Shown: positions 16,326 through 25,612, numbered from the stretch's first letter. The stretch is 53,814 bases of DNA from Gammaproteobacteria bacterium RIFCSPHIGHO2_12_FULL_63_22 (GCA_001801685.1 MGYJ01000069.1:1-53814); one strand, 5' to 3'. The notes: generated from the sequence alone by a model not told the origin. Numbers and translations are program-made.

Positions 16326-17636
16326 TCAGAACGAGGTGGGCGCGTTGTACTTGACGATGTCGCCGAGCGTATGGCCGCTACCGCTCTGGCAATGCAGCTT
16401 GTACGGGCGCACGGCGGCGGTGTTGACGGCAGTGCTTTCCACTTCGATCGTGTAACGGGCATTTGCCCCGTTGTTGCGATCGGTCTTGTCGCCCAGGTAG
16501 ATGCGCGAGAAGCCCTGGATGTTGGCACCGCCCGCCATCGTGTTGAGATATTGGTCGCGCAAGCGCATCTCGAGGCCGTACGTGGCCAAGGCCCGGACAT
16601 TGGTGGCCGGATCGATGATCTCGCACGCCACGTAATCGGGATGGCGGAAATACACGACGTGCGTGTTGGCGCTGGTGGCGGTACTCGCTGCCGGAATCGA
16701 GAATGCGCGCGGCGTCGTGTCGCCAGTCATCTTGATGTCGGAGGCAACGGTGGTGTCACGGCTGACGTGGTCGTCCTGCGCGCCGATGCCCGAGTACTGG
16801 GTACCCCAACCGCGGAACTGCTTGCCGATGCGAAAGTCGGCGCCGAAGCTGGTGTTGTCCTGCACCGTGCAGAAGGTCATCAGGCCCGGCTCGCCGGTGC
16901 CCGTTTCACCAAACACAACGTACGCATCGTCGTAATCGCCGGCCGGCGCACCCGCTGCGGCGAACACGTCGAGCAAGCGGACCAGGCGACCCGGGGTCAG
17001 TTCCATCGAACCCGAGCCCAGTGTCGCCCCCGCGCTGCTGTACAGCGTGTAGCTGACGGTGCTGGTCAGGTGCAGGTATGGCGTCACGTCGTGCTGGTTG
17101 CCGACGAAGCAGTTACTCTGGAAAGCGGGCGAAACGCTGCTGGCGGCGCGACGACGCAGGCCGGTGACGATGGTGTCCGCCGAGGTGAAGGTGTGCGCTG
17201 GGAAAGCCTCGACGCTGAAGCCATTGCCGGCCGCGTTGCTTACCCGCGAATAGCCGGAGAACAGGCCCTGGTTTGCGCCGGTAACGGCGGCATAGAGGAA
17301 ACCGAACTGACTGCCAGCCGCGAGCGTCGGGCAGATGCCGCGCAGGCTGTTGAAAACCATTTGGCCACCAGCCGGGATGGTGATGCTGGGGCAGCCCATG
17401 TTGACGGCCTGGGTAGTGCCGTCGGCGGGGAAGTAGATGGTCGAGACCGTGACGGCATTGGCCGCATCCGGGTTCTTGAAGGTGAATCGCTGCGAGAACG
17501 AGTCGGAATCCACCACTACCGGGAAGATCTGGATGGCGTGGAATCCGTCAGTGGATTGGGCGAGGGCGGGCGTGGTGCCGGCCAAGGCCAGCAGGCCGAA
17601 GCCGGAGGCGAGGGCAATTTGCTTCAACGAGAACAC
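16326..17636 (-). CDS. Exported Cys-rich paralogue 2 (unknown function)
   Basis: 436 aa from GTG 17636, preceded by AAGGAG at ideal spacing. The signal peptide has a Leu/Ala-rich core and cleavage after ALA, followed by QSTDGFHAIQIFPVVVD. It keeps all family landmarks: MGCPSI and GICPTL, FQSNCFVGNQH, TFCTVQDNTSFGADFRIG, YFRHPDYVACEII, YGLEMRLRDQ, YLGDKTDRN and HCQSGSGHTLGD near the end. An intrinsic terminator follows, so it can be expressed separately from paralogue 1. Function unknown; the conserved signal peptide and cysteines point to a periplasmic, surface or secreted protein. Confidence 0.8.
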   Translation of the reverse strand: MFSLKQIALASGFGLLALAGTTPALAQSTDGFHAIQIFPVVVDSDSFSQRFTFKNPDAANAVTVSTIYFPADGTTQAVNMGCPSITIPAGGQMVFNSLRGICPTLAAGSQFGFLYAAVTGANQGLFSGYSRVSNAAGNGFSVEAFPAHTFTSADTIVTGLRRRAASSVSPAFQSNCFVGNQHDVTPYLHLTSTVSYTLYSSAGATLGSGSMELTPGRLVRLLDVFAAAGAPAGDYDDAYVVFGETGTGEPGLMTFCTVQDNTSFGADFRIGKQFRGWGTQYSGIGAQDDHVSRDTTVASDIKMTGDTTPRAFSIPAASTATSANTHVVYFRHPDYVACEIIDPATNVRALATYGLEMRLRDQYLNTMAGGANIQGFSRIYLGDKTDRNNGANARYTIEVESTAVNTAAVRPYKLHCQSGSGHTLGDIVKYNAPTSF

Positions 17637-17762
17637 GGACAGCTCCTTGGGTGGCGCTCGCGCGGGTTGCTGCCGCTCATTCGGCAGGGCACCCGGGCGA
17701 GGATGACCCATATGGTGGCATAAAACCCCGGCTCGCCGGAATGTGAACCCGCCCAGCGGCCG

Positions 17763-18308
17763 CTATTGGCGGTCGACCCGCTCGCTTGCCTGCTCGGCGG
17801 CGCGCAAACGCTCGAGCTCGGCCGGGCTCAGCGCGTGCCCCTTGGTCGCAGGCACGACGGTGGGCCCGCCTTCGGCCCACATGTCCACCACGGCGAATGA
17901 GCCAGGTGTATTGGGGACGGCCTTGAGTTCGCCCGCGCGGATGGGCTTCGCCACCCCCTGCGCGTCCACCGTGTAACCGATGACTTCCGACGGTGCCGCA
18001 CGAATCGGAATCGGTTTGGCCACGGGCAGGGGTTCTGCCGAATAGGGCAGCCCGGCTTCGTTCAGGAGTCGTTCGCCGTTGGCATCGACGGCATAGCCGC
18101 CCGCGGGACTTCCCGCGGATCGCCCGGTCGCGGAAGTCGCGCCCGATTCCGTGCTTGCAGGCGTGGTCGTTTGCAGATCAGTCGCATTATTCGATGTGGA
18201 CGGCTTTGGCCAGTAGAAATAAGCCACCAAGCCGATCGCAGCAAGCAGCAGCACGATCGGCAGCAGGCGCGCGGACGCGGAGCGGTGGGTGTTGATCGCT
18301 TGGGACAT
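17763..18308 (-). CDS. Small membrane-anchored hypothetical protein
   Basis: 181 aa, ATG 18308. A single N-terminal hydrophobic segment (LLPIVLLLAAIGLVAYFYW, about residues 15-33) is followed by a Ser/Thr/Ala-rich linker and a periplasmic part rich in Pro. Two related units are visible (GYAVDANGERL and GYTVDAQGVAK), a small internal duplication. It has no recognised domain. It lies between exported paralogues 2 and 3 on the same strand, which suggests but does not prove a shared role. Confidence 0.7.
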   Translation of the reverse strand: MSQAINTHRSASARLLPIVLLLAAIGLVAYFYWPKPSTSNNATDLQTTTPASTESGATSATGRSAGSPAGGYAVDANGERLLNEAGLPYSAEPLPVAKPIPIRAAPSEVIGYTVDAQGVAKPIRAGELKAVPNTPGSFAVVDMWAEGGPTVVPATKGHALSPAELERLRAAEQASERVDRQ

Positions 18309-18324
18309 GGTTACCTCGAAAATG

Positions 18325-18350
18325 AAAAGGGCGGGGCCTGAGCCCCGCCC
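18325..18350 (-). terminator. Intrinsic terminator after exported paralogue 3
   Basis: A nine-pair stem GGGCGGGGC (18329-18337) / GCCCCGCCC (18342-18350) with a four-base loop. On the minus strand it is followed by TTTT (18325-18328). It lies 18 bases past the stop of the 18368-19699 gene. Confidence 0.8.
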
Positions 18351-18367
18351 CCCAAAGCAAAATATTA

Positions 18368-19699
18368 TCAGAAGCGGCCAGTGGCTTCCTGGAAGCGAAC
18401 GAGCTCGGCCTGGGTACTGCCGCTACCGCTCTGGCAGTGGATCCTGTAAGGCCTGGCGGAGCCGGTATTGAAGCCGTTGGATTCGACCTCGATGCTGTAC
18501 CGCGTATTCGCGCCAGCATTTCGCGAGCGCTTGTCGCCCAGGTAGACCTCGGCGAAACCTTGCGAGTCACTGCCGCCGGCAACCACGGTGACGCCGTCGT
18601 CTGCCATCAAGCGCATTTCAAGACCGTAGGTATTGAGTGCCCGCACGCCCGTAGCCGGATCGATGATTTCGCACTGCGCCCAGTCCGGATGGCGGAAGTA
18701 GATCACGTGGGTGTTGGCCGTGGTGCCCGTGCCAATCTCGAAGGTGCGCGTAGTGGGGGTGGTGCCCGTCGAATTCAAGGTCACATCGGTGGACCGGGTC
18801 AGGTTGCGCACGGCGCTGTCGTCCTGCGGACCAATCGTGTCCGGGTCGTTGGTCAACTGGATGCCGCTGAAATCTTCCTGCTTGGCGATGCGGAAGTCTG
18901 CGCCGAAGCTGGTGTTGTCCTGCACGGTGCAGAAGGCCATGATCGCCGGTTCGCCGGTGCCTACCTCGTAGAATCGGGCGCGAGCGTTGTCGTGGTTGCC
19001 TGCCGGCGCGCCAACGATACCGAAGACGTCGAGCAGACGGGTCAGCTTGCCAGGCGCCAGCGGAAACGAGGTCGTCGTGCCGAGTTGTACGTTGGTGCTG
19101 CTAAAGACCATGACTTCGATATTGGTGGTCACCGGCGAGCCCAGCGGCACATAGTCGTTGAGATTGGCGACGAAGCAGTTGGTCTGGAACGCGGGGTTGC
19201 CACCGCTCGCCGCGAGGCGACGGAGGCCCGACACGGAGGATGTGCCCGACGTGAAGTTGCTGGCCGCGAAGGCCTCGACGCTGAAGCCATTGCCTTGCGG
19301 ATTGGCAACGCGGGAAAAACCCGAGTACGGCATGTTCGCGGTGTTGACCTCGTAGGTGTACAGGAAGCCGAAATTGGAGCCGGCCGCCAGGGCGGGACAG
19401 ATTTCGCGCAGGGTGTTGAAGGTCTTGTCGCTATTGGCGGCGATCAGGATGGTGGGGCAGGTGAAGGCGGAGGCTTGTGCCGTGCCCGTTCCGGGGAAGT
19501 ACGTGGGCGAGATCGAAAGGATCGTTGCGTTGGGGTTACGGAACGTGAAGCGCTGGGTAAAGCTGGCTGTGTCCACCACGACCGGGAAGATCTGGATCGT
19601 GTGGTAGGCGTCCGTCGTCTGGGCGAATGCCGACTGGGCGGCGATGATACCGGCAGCGCATACACTGGCGGCGAGTGCGATTTTCTTTAGGGTGATCAC
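18368..19699 (-). CDS. Exported Cys-rich paralogue 3 (unknown function)
   Basis: 443 aa from GTG 19699 with AAGGAG seven bases upstream. The signal peptide ends at AFA, followed by QTTDAYHTIQIFPVVVD. Family landmarks are FTCPTI and EICPAL, FQTNCFVANLND, FCTVQDNTSFGADFRIAKQE, YFRHPDWAQCEII, YGLEMRLMADDG, YLGDKRSRN and HCQSGSGSTQ. It is transcribed away from the methyltransferase gene at 19964; the 264-bp space between them must hold its promoter. Function unknown. Confidence 0.8.
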   Translation of the reverse strand: MITLKKIALAASVCAAGIIAAQSAFAQTTDAYHTIQIFPVVVDTASFTQRFTFRNPNATILSISPTYFPGTGTAQASAFTCPTILIAANSDKTFNTLREICPALAAGSNFGFLYTYEVNTANMPYSGFSRVANPQGNGFSVEAFAASNFTSGTSSVSGLRRLAASGGNPAFQTNCFVANLNDYVPLGSPVTTNIEVMVFSSTNVQLGTTTSFPLAPGKLTRLLDVFGIVGAPAGNHDNARARFYEVGTGEPAIMAFCTVQDNTSFGADFRIAKQEDFSGIQLTNDPDTIGPQDDSAVRNLTRSTDVTLNSTGTTPTTRTFEIGTGTTANTHVIYFRHPDWAQCEIIDPATGVRALNTYGLEMRLMADDGVTVVAGGSDSQGFAEVYLGDKRSRNAGANTRYSIEVESNGFNTGSARPYRIHCQSGSGSTQAELVRFQEATGRF

Positions 19700-19963
19700 T
19701 GACTTCTCCTTCGTAGGTGGATGCATGAGGAGCTACCGTCCCATTCGCCTCGTCCTGCCTGCGAATCCGGCACGCCCATCGGTGCACGAAGCATTCCTGG
19801 CTACAGCAATAAGCTGAGAATACTTGGCTCAATAAACGCCCTTCTTGGCCGCAACCGGACACGCCCGGCGCGGTCAGTTCCTGTAATCGGTTCCGATACG
19901 TTAAAGTCGCCGGACTTGCTCAGACATGATCCGGGTCGCCCGGGGACCACTGGCGACATCCTC
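19700..19963. other. Divergent intergenic region (264 bp), no gene seen
   Basis: This stretch separates exported paralogue 3 (minus) from the second glycan cluster (plus). It should carry both promoters. I could not pick a convincing -35/-10 pair by eye and see no RNA gene or repeat in it. Confidence 0.5.
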
Positions 19964-20695
19964 ATGAAACCCCCGGCCTCCCACAGCTTCGATCCGACCG
20001 ATCCCCGTTTCTACGGCGAGGACTACTACGCCCGCCACCTGCACGACAGGCACTGGTTTCGCAACAATCCAGCGAAATTCCAGATGCGCTGGAACCGCAC
20101 CATCGCCTGCCTGCAGCCGCTTTCCGACGATCTCGTCCTGGAGCTGGGTTGCGCGGCCGGTGAACACACATTCCAGCTCGCACCGATGGTGCGACGCATC
20201 ATCGGCCTGGATTTTTCGCCCGATGCAATCCGATTGGCCCGTGCCGAAAATGAACGACGCGGCGGCAAGGCCGAGTTCGTTCAGGGCGATGCCGCCGACC
20301 TCGGGCAATTCGCGGATGCGTCCATCGACAAGGTGTTGGCGCTGGACCTGGTGGAACACGTTACCGACGACGTGCTTGCCCGGATGTTTTCGGAGACCTG
20401 GCGCGTGCTCAGGCCCGGTGGCCGGCTGGTCATCTACACGCCCAGCGCCAGCCATTACGTGGAGCGGATGAAAGCGGCGAATTTCATCCTGCGGCAATTG
20501 CCCGGCCACATTGCGGTGCGCCGGGGCGAGGCCTACCAGTCGCTGCTGGACGCCGAGCCCTGGGCCTCGGTCAAGCTCGAATACCTGCCTTCCAGCTATC
20601 CCGTGTTCGGCTGGATGGATCGCTGCATGGCCCGGTTGCCGCGCGTCGGCGCCATGTTCCGTTTCCGGATACTGATAACGGCGATCAAACCATGA
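19964..20695 (+). CDS. Class I SAM-dependent methyltransferase (cluster 2, first gene)
   Basis: 243 aa from ATG 19964 (the upstream frame to 19721 lacks coding character). Rossmann motif I is VLELGCAAGEHTF (about residues 52-64), followed by IGLDFSPDAIRLA, and a motif IV region ALDLVEHVTDD with LRPGGRLVIYTPS. These are typical of Methyltransf_11/UbiE-type enzymes acting on small molecules or glycolipid parts. Its stop overlaps the start of the next gene (ATGA), so it belongs to the glycosyltransferase run. The substrate is not predictable. Confidence 0.8.
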   Translation: MKPPASHSFDPTDPRFYGEDYYARHLHDRHWFRNNPAKFQMRWNRTIACLQPLSDDLVLELGCAAGEHTFQLAPMVRRIIGLDFSPDAIRLARAENERRGGKAEFVQGDAADLGQFADASIDKVLALDLVEHVTDDVLARMFSETWRVLRPGGRLVIYTPSASHYVERMKAANFILRQLPGHIAVRRGEAYQSLLDAEPWASVKLEYLPSSYPVFGWMDRCMARLPRVGAMFRFRILITAIKP

Positions 20696-21636
20696 AGCTG
20701 ATCCTGCAGGTCCCGTGTTTCAACGAAGCGCGGCAACTGCCGGACATGCTGGCCGGCTTGCCGCGTTCCGTGCCCGGGTTCGACAGCGTGGAATGGCTGG
20801 TGGTGGACGATGGCTCCACGGATGAAACCAGCGCCGTCGCACGCCAGGCCGGCGTCGACCATGTCATCCGCTACGCCGACAACCGCGGACTCGCCCATGC
20901 GTTCGCCGTGGGGCTCGAGTCCTGCTGCCGGCGCGGAGCCGATGTCATCGTGAATATCGATGCCGACAACCAATACCGTGCCGAATTCATCCCGCAACTG
21001 TGCGCGCCCGTCCTGGCTGGCCGCGCTGACATCGTGGTCGGTTGTCGCCCGATCGGTCGCATCGCCCATTTTTCTGCAATGAAGAAAGTTTTGCAGCGCG
21101 TTGGCAGCGCCGTCGTGCGCTTGATTTCCGGCGTCGATGTCGAAGACGCCACCAGTGGTTTCCGGGCCTATTCGCGTCGCGGTGCGATGGCCTTGAATGT
21201 CTATTCGCGCTACACATACACCCTCGAGACCCTGGTACAGGCGCGGCAGGCGAGACTGTCCGTAACCAGCGTGCCGATCGAAGTCAACCCGCCGACGCGA
21301 CCCTCGCGACTGATGCGCGGCACCGGCGAGTACCTGCGCCGTTCGGTGACGACCATGCTGCGCGCCTTCGTCATCTACCGGCCGCTGCGTTTTTTCATGG
21401 TGCCTTCTGCGGTGGCGACGGTTTGTGGCATGGCCCTGGGCATTCGGTTCCTGCTCAATTTCGTGATTGATGGCAGCGCAGGCAACGTGCAGTCCCTGAT
21501 CCTGGCCGCAATCCTGATCGTGCTCGGTGCCCTGTGCGGAGTGATCGGGCTGGTCGCCGACTTGTTGTCCGTCAACCGTCGTCTGCTCGAGGACATCCAG
21601 GCGAGCAACCGCCGTCGCGACTGGCAGGCGCCGTGA
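20692..21636 (+). CDS. GT2 glycosyltransferase, polyprenyl-phosphate type
   Basis: 314 aa. The GT-A catalytic domain has the nucleotide-binding DDGSTDE (about 38-44) and the metal-binding DAD in NIDADNQY (about 85-92). Two C-terminal hydrophobic segments (about 235-255 and 270-292) anchor it in the inner membrane. This layout resembles dolichol/undecaprenyl-phosphate sugar synthases and ArnC-like enzymes, which make the lipid-phosphate sugars used by GT-C enzymes such as the one at 12337. ATG 20692 overlaps the previous stop by four bases. Confidence 0.85.
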   Translation: MKLILQVPCFNEARQLPDMLAGLPRSVPGFDSVEWLVVDDGSTDETSAVARQAGVDHVIRYADNRGLAHAFAVGLESCCRRGADVIVNIDADNQYRAEFIPQLCAPVLAGRADIVVGCRPIGRIAHFSAMKKVLQRVGSAVVRLISGVDVEDATSGFRAYSRRGAMALNVYSRYTYTLETLVQARQARLSVTSVPIEVNPPTRPSRLMRGTGEYLRRSVTTMLRAFVIYRPLRFFMVPSAVATVCGMALGIRFLLNFVIDGSAGNVQSLILAAILIVLGALCGVIGLVADLLSVNRRLLEDIQASNRRRDWQAP

Positions 21637-22712
21637 CGGGCCAGCCCTGGCTGCTCACGCGCAAACATCCGCCCGACGTAGGCGGCATGCAGCAGTTGAG
21701 TTTCCAGTTGGCCGAAGGGCTCAAGGCCTTGCGCCCGGTTACCGTGGTCGCCTGGCGTCGCGGCCAGTGGGGCTTGCCGATCTTTTTCCTGACCAGCTTC
21801 GCGCGACTCGTTCCGGCCCTGGTATTGAAGCGGATTTCCGTACTACACCTGGGTGACCCGGCATTGGCGGCGCTGGCCTGGCTGCCGCGGCTTTTTGGCG
21901 TGCCGGTGGCGGTCACGGTGCATGGCCTCGACATCACCTGGCCTGCGCGCATCTACCAGGCCTACTTGCGTCTGTTCTTCTGGAAGCACATGGACGCCTA
22001 CGTCGGCATCAGCAGGCATGTCCGGGATGAATTGTTGTCGGCGGGCCTCGCCAGCGAACAAGTGCTGGTCATTCCGCCGGGCGGCGATGCCTTGCCTGCG
22101 GCATCGGAAGAACCCGAACTGGAAGCACGGCTGGCAGGCAGTTACCCGGTGTTGTTCGCGGTCGGTCGCCTGGTCGAACGCAAGGGGCTGCAGTGGTTCC
22201 TGCGCGAGGTCGCGCCCGACTGGCTGGCCCGCCACCCGATGGCGACCCTCGTGCTGGCGGGCGACGGACCGATGCGGCCCGCGATCGAAGCCGCCATCGC
22301 GGAGTTCGGCCTGCAATCACAAGTCCTTTTGCCGGGGCCGGTCTCCGATGCGCGCAAGGCCTGGTTGTTCGAACGCTGCGACCTCGTGCTGATGCCCAAC
22401 CTGGAGGTGCCTGGCGATGTGGAAGGTTTCGGGCTGGTTGCGGTGGAGGCGGGACGGGCGGGTCGCTGGGTTGCGGTCGCCGACCTGCAAGGGCTGCGCG
22501 ACGCCGTTACCGAAGACGGCAACGGCAGTCGGGTAGAGGCGGGCAATGCGCTGGCATGGGCGCAGGCGCTCGATCGCCTGTGTGGCGATCCCGAGTCGCT
22601 TCGTGCCCGCGGACGGCAAGCCCGCGACTTCGTCACCACGAAGTTCTCGTGGGCAGCCATGGTTGCAAAATATGACTCCCTGCTGAGCTCGATGGAATCG
22701 GATGCTGCCTAG
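21633..22712 (+). CDS. GT4 glycosyltransferase (cluster 2)
   Basis: 359 aa from GTG 21633, overlapping the GT2 stop (GTGA). The N-terminal domain carries a glycine-rich LTRKHPPDVGGMQQL loop typical of GT4 enzymes, VTVHGLDI (about residues 88-95) and the C-terminal donor site GRLVERKGLQWF (about 175) and EGFGLVAVEAG (about 266). It is expected to extend a glycan on a lipid carrier. It overlaps the next gene by 11 bases. Confidence 0.85.
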   Translation: MTGQPWLLTRKHPPDVGGMQQLSFQLAEGLKALRPVTVVAWRRGQWGLPIFFLTSFARLVPALVLKRISVLHLGDPALAALAWLPRLFGVPVAVTVHGLDITWPARIYQAYLRLFFWKHMDAYVGISRHVRDELLSAGLASEQVLVIPPGGDALPAASEEPELEARLAGSYPVLFAVGRLVERKGLQWFLREVAPDWLARHPMATLVLAGDGPMRPAIEAAIAEFGLQSQVLLPGPVSDARKAWLFERCDLVLMPNLEVPGDVEGFGLVAVEAGRAGRWVAVADLQGLRDAVTEDGNGSRVEAGNALAWAQALDRLCGDPESLRARGRQARDFVTTKFSWAAMVAKYDSLLSSMESDAA

Positions 22713-23625
22713 TCGCGCCTTGCGCCGCGTGGGCATCGTGCTCGGCCTGGCCGTGCTCGGCTTCGTGTTGTATCGCCTGCACGGGCAATGGCAGTCGCTG
22801 GATTTTTCCTGGTCCCGGCTGCGTTGGCCGGACATCGGAGCGTCATTGTTGTTGCTTGTGGCGGCGCAGGCATTGTTCGCGTTTTCCTGGCACCGGCTGT
22901 TGTCGGATGCAGGTGAGTCGGGCGAACTGCGCGGCGATGTCGCACGCTGGTGCGTCAGCCTGGCCGGCAAGTATTTCCCCGGCAAGGTGTGGCAGGCCGT
23001 GGCCCGCTTTGGCCTGTATCACGGGGCCGAGCGCGGCAAGAAGGTCGCCCCGGCATTCGTCCGGGAAACCCTGCTGTCGCTCAGTGCGGCCATGGCTGTC
23101 GTGGCCGCGCACGGCTGGTCCGACGTTGCTGCCACCGGCCGCCTGGAGTTGGCTTTCTCGATCGGTTCGCTTGCGCTCCTGCTGCTGTCGCTGCCGGGCG
23201 TCGCACGCACGGCAGCCGGATTCATCCAGCGCTGGATGCCGATGCGGCTGGTGATTCCGGAAGGCGGCGTCGCGTCCCTGGTTGAAGTCTGGGCGATGCA
23301 ACTCGCCGGTTACCTGGTGCTCGGCCTCGGCTGTCTCTTCCTCGCACGCGGCATCGGTATCGCCCAGGCGGATATCACGATGCCCGTAGTTGCGGGTTTG
23401 TGTTTTGCCGGGCTCGCCGGCATTGCCGCGTTCTTCGTGCCTGCCGGCATCGGCGTGCGCGAGGCAGCGTTGGTCTGGTACCTGGCGCCGGTGATCGGCC
23501 CCGCCCCCGCGGCATTGCTTGCCGTCGCCGCCCGCGTCTGGATCAGCGTGGGCGAAGCTGCACTGGTCGCCGCCGGAATGCTGGTGCTCAACCACTCGGC
23601 ACGCGGCGTTGAGCCGGCGCCATGA
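22702..23625 (+). CDS. Flippase-like integral membrane protein (UPF0104 / LPG-synthase TM type)
   Basis: 307 aa, about eight hydrophobic segments. Features of the UPF0104/AglD-type family include WHRLLSDAGE after TM2, the CVSLAGKYFPGKVWQ segment (about residues 83-97) and a C-terminal VPAGIGVREAALVW motif (about 250-263). Members are linked to transfer of lipid-linked sugars or aminoacyl groups. Its place between a GT4 and a methyltransferase gene supports a role in handling the glycolipid built by cluster 2. Specific substrate unknown. Confidence 0.75.
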   Translation: MLPSRALRRVGIVLGLAVLGFVLYRLHGQWQSLDFSWSRLRWPDIGASLLLLVAAQALFAFSWHRLLSDAGESGELRGDVARWCVSLAGKYFPGKVWQAVARFGLYHGAERGKKVAPAFVRETLLSLSAAMAVVAAHGWSDVAATGRLELAFSIGSLALLLLSLPGVARTAAGFIQRWMPMRLVIPEGGVASLVEVWAMQLAGYLVLGLGCLFLARGIGIAQADITMPVVAGLCFAGLAGIAAFFVPAGIGVREAALVWYLAPVIGPAPAALLAVAARVWISVGEAALVAAGMLVLNHSARGVEPAP

Positions 23626-24353
23626 GCTACCCGAGCCAGCAGCGATTGGTCGACCGTCCCGGGAGACAGCGCCGTGCCGCGCGCATCATGACCATCCTCG
23701 AAGACTTCGGCGACCTCGACCTCCGGCAATCGAGCCTGCTCGATGTCGGGGCGTCGCATGGCCTGATCACGCTGGCGCTCGCGCCGGGTGTCCGATTCGC
23801 GGTTGGCGTCGATGTCGACCGGGACGGTGTCGCTGCCGCTGCGCGCGATCCCGATGCGGGCGACCATTGCGCCTTTGCCGTGGCCTCGGGGATGCAATTG
23901 CCATTCCAGGACGGCAGCTTCGACGTGATCGTCTGCAACCACGTTTACGAACATGTTCCGGACGCGCCCCGGCTGATGGCCGAGATCGGCCGCGTATTGC
24001 GGCCCGGCGGCTTGTGCTACTTCGCGGGCGGCCACCGGCTGCAGTTGATCGAGCCGCACCATCGCCTGCCGTTCCTGTCCTGGCTGCCGCGTCCCTTGGC
24101 CGATGCCTGGCTGCAGGCAATCGGTCGTGGTCCCCGCTATGAAGAAACATTCCTGATGCCGTGGCGACTGCCCCGTCTGTTCACGGGTTTTTCCTCGGCG
24201 CGCAACGTGACGCCCGATGTCCTGAAGGCGTGCTCGCGGCATGGCCTGGGACCGGCCTGGCTCGAAACGGTTTTCCGAGCCGCCATGCCACGCTGGCTCG
24301 CGACGCCTGTCGCCAGCGTGCTGCCGACCCAGTTGTGGCTGCTGCGCAAATGA
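23622..24353 (+). CDS. Class I SAM-dependent methyltransferase (cluster 2, last gene)
   Basis: 243 aa, ATG 23622 in ATGA overlap with the membrane protein gene. Motif I LLDVGASHGLITLAL (about residues 38-52), acidic VGVDVDRDG, then IVCNHVYEHVPDAP and VLRPGGLCYFAGG. The C-terminus is basic and hydrophobic (LPRPLADAWLQ), perhaps membrane-associated. It closes the tightly packed five-gene cluster. The two methyltransferases of this cluster are not close copies of each other. Confidence 0.8.
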   Translation: MSYPSQQRLVDRPGRQRRAARIMTILEDFGDLDLRQSSLLDVGASHGLITLALAPGVRFAVGVDVDRDGVAAAARDPDAGDHCAFAVASGMQLPFQDGSFDVIVCNHVYEHVPDAPRLMAEIGRVLRPGGLCYFAGGHRLQLIEPHHRLPFLSWLPRPLADAWLQAIGRGPRYEETFLMPWRLPRLFTGFSSARNVTPDVLKACSRHGLGPAWLETVFRAAMPRWLATPVASVLPTQLWLLRK

Positions 24354-24417
24354 CCGGACCGCGTAACATGCGCGTGCAACTGTCGCCAGGCGGCAGCAAC
24401 CGCCTCGGAACCCCTTG

Positions 24418-25338
24418 ATGAAACTCGCCATCCTGTCGCGCAACAGCAAGCTCTATTCCACCCAGCGCCTGGTGGCTGCGGCGCGCGAACGCGGGCATGT
24501 GGTGCGCGTGCTCGATCCGTTGCGTTGCTACATGAAGATCGCGCCCGGTGAGTTCCAACTCAACTACCGGGGCCGGAAGCTTTCGGGACTGGACGCGGTG
24601 ATCCCGCGCATCGGCGCATCGGTCACCCGCTATGGCACCGCCGTGTTGCGCCAATTGGAACTGATGGGCGCGTATTCGCCCAACAGCTCCGACGCCATCC
24701 TTCGCGCGCGCGACAAGCTGCGTTGCCATCAGCTGCTGGCGGGCGAGGGCATCGGCTTGCCGATTACTGTATTTGGCGACAACCCCGACGACACGGCCGA
24801 CCTGCTCGGCCTGTTGGGCAACGCACCGCACGTCATCAAGTTGATCGAGGGTTCGCAAGGCAACGGCGTGGTGCTGGCGGAAACATTGTCGGCATCGCGC
24901 AGCGTGGTCGAGGCATTTCGCGGCCTGTACGCAAATTTCCTGGTGCAGGAATTCGTGGCCGAGGCGCGTGGCGCGGACCTGCGCTGCTTCGTGGTCGGCG
25001 ATCGCGTGGTAGCCGCCATGCATCGCCAGGCCGAACCTGGCGAGTTCCGGTCCAACCTGCACCGGGGCGGACAGGCCAGCCCCGCCACGCTCAGCCCCGC
25101 CGAGATCGAAACTGCCCTGCGCGCAGCCCGTGTCATGGGCCTGGAGGTCGCAGGCGTCGATCTGCTGCGTTCCGACAAGGGACCGCTGGTCCTCGAGGTG
25201 AACTCCTCCCCGGGCCTGGAGGGCGTCGAGGGCGCTTCCGGGGTGGACATAGCCGGGGCGATCATCGACCACGTGGCCAGCCGGCTGCCCCGGCCGGATG
25301 CCCCCCGACGCCGCCGGTCGGCCCGGGCAAAGAAATAA
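24418..25338 (+). CDS. rimK: RimK-like ATP-grasp alpha-L-glutamate ligase
   Basis: 306 aa from ATG 24418 (a TTG codon precedes it directly). It matches RimK in length and features: N-terminal [15 protein letters not shown], the dimer/ATP region [14 protein letters not shown]-grasp lysine region [14 protein letters not shown], and metal-binding [14 protein letters not shown] (about residues 261-274). The family joins glutamates to the C-terminus of ribosomal protein S6, or makes poly-alpha-glutamate. The tail is very basic ([10 protein letters not shown]). A two-component system follows after a terminator, so a regulatory tie is possible but unproven. Confidence 0.88.
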   Translation: MKLAILSRNSKLYSTQRLVAAARERGHVVRVLDPLRCYMKIAPGEFQLNYRGRKLSGLDAVIPRIGASVTRYGTAVLRQLELMGAYSPNSSDAILRARDKLRCHQLLAGEGIGLPITVFGDNPDDTADLLGLLGNAPHVIKLIEGSQGNGVVLAETLSASRSVVEAFRGLYANFLVQEFVAEARGADLRCFVVGDRVVAAMHRQAEPGEFRSNLHRGGQASPATLSPAEIETALRAARVMGLEVAGVDLLRSDKGPLVLEVNSSPGLEGVEGASGVDIAGAIIDHVASRLPRPDAPRRRRSARAKK

Positions 25339-25461
25339 CCAAACCAAGGCCAAAATTTAACGTTTTTTTAATCTACTGGCCCCTAGGCTGGTCGGGCCAG
25401 ATCAACGGGTCCTCCTCGTGGACTCCGCGGATTACGGCAATCGGGACACCTGTAAACTTTA

Positions 25462-25508
25462 GACCCGGGCGACGCGTCTTGATGGCGCGTCCCCGGGTTC
25501 TTTTATTT
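25462..25508 (+). terminator. Two-part stem-loop terminator after rimK
   Basis: The outer stem GACCCGGG / CCCGGGTT and inner stem GACGCG / CGCGTC (one bulged C) are followed by TTTTATTT. The region 25339-25612 otherwise holds a T-rich tract near 25360-25372 and no gene. Confidence 0.7.
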
Positions 25509-25612
25509 CCGCACCGCGTCTGTAGGGTTTCGGAACAGCATTCGCGCATTGCATGCCGGAACTTGCCCGCTCTGGCAGAATCCCATTCAGCAGTCTCATC
25601 AGAGCATCCCCC

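Noticed and set aside
18437-19690. Plus-strand frames of about 420 codons opposite exported paralogues 3 and 4 (also 32521-33786)
   Set aside because: They arise from the same codon pattern in both paralogues, and the proteins have no signal peptide or domain; the minus-strand products have both.
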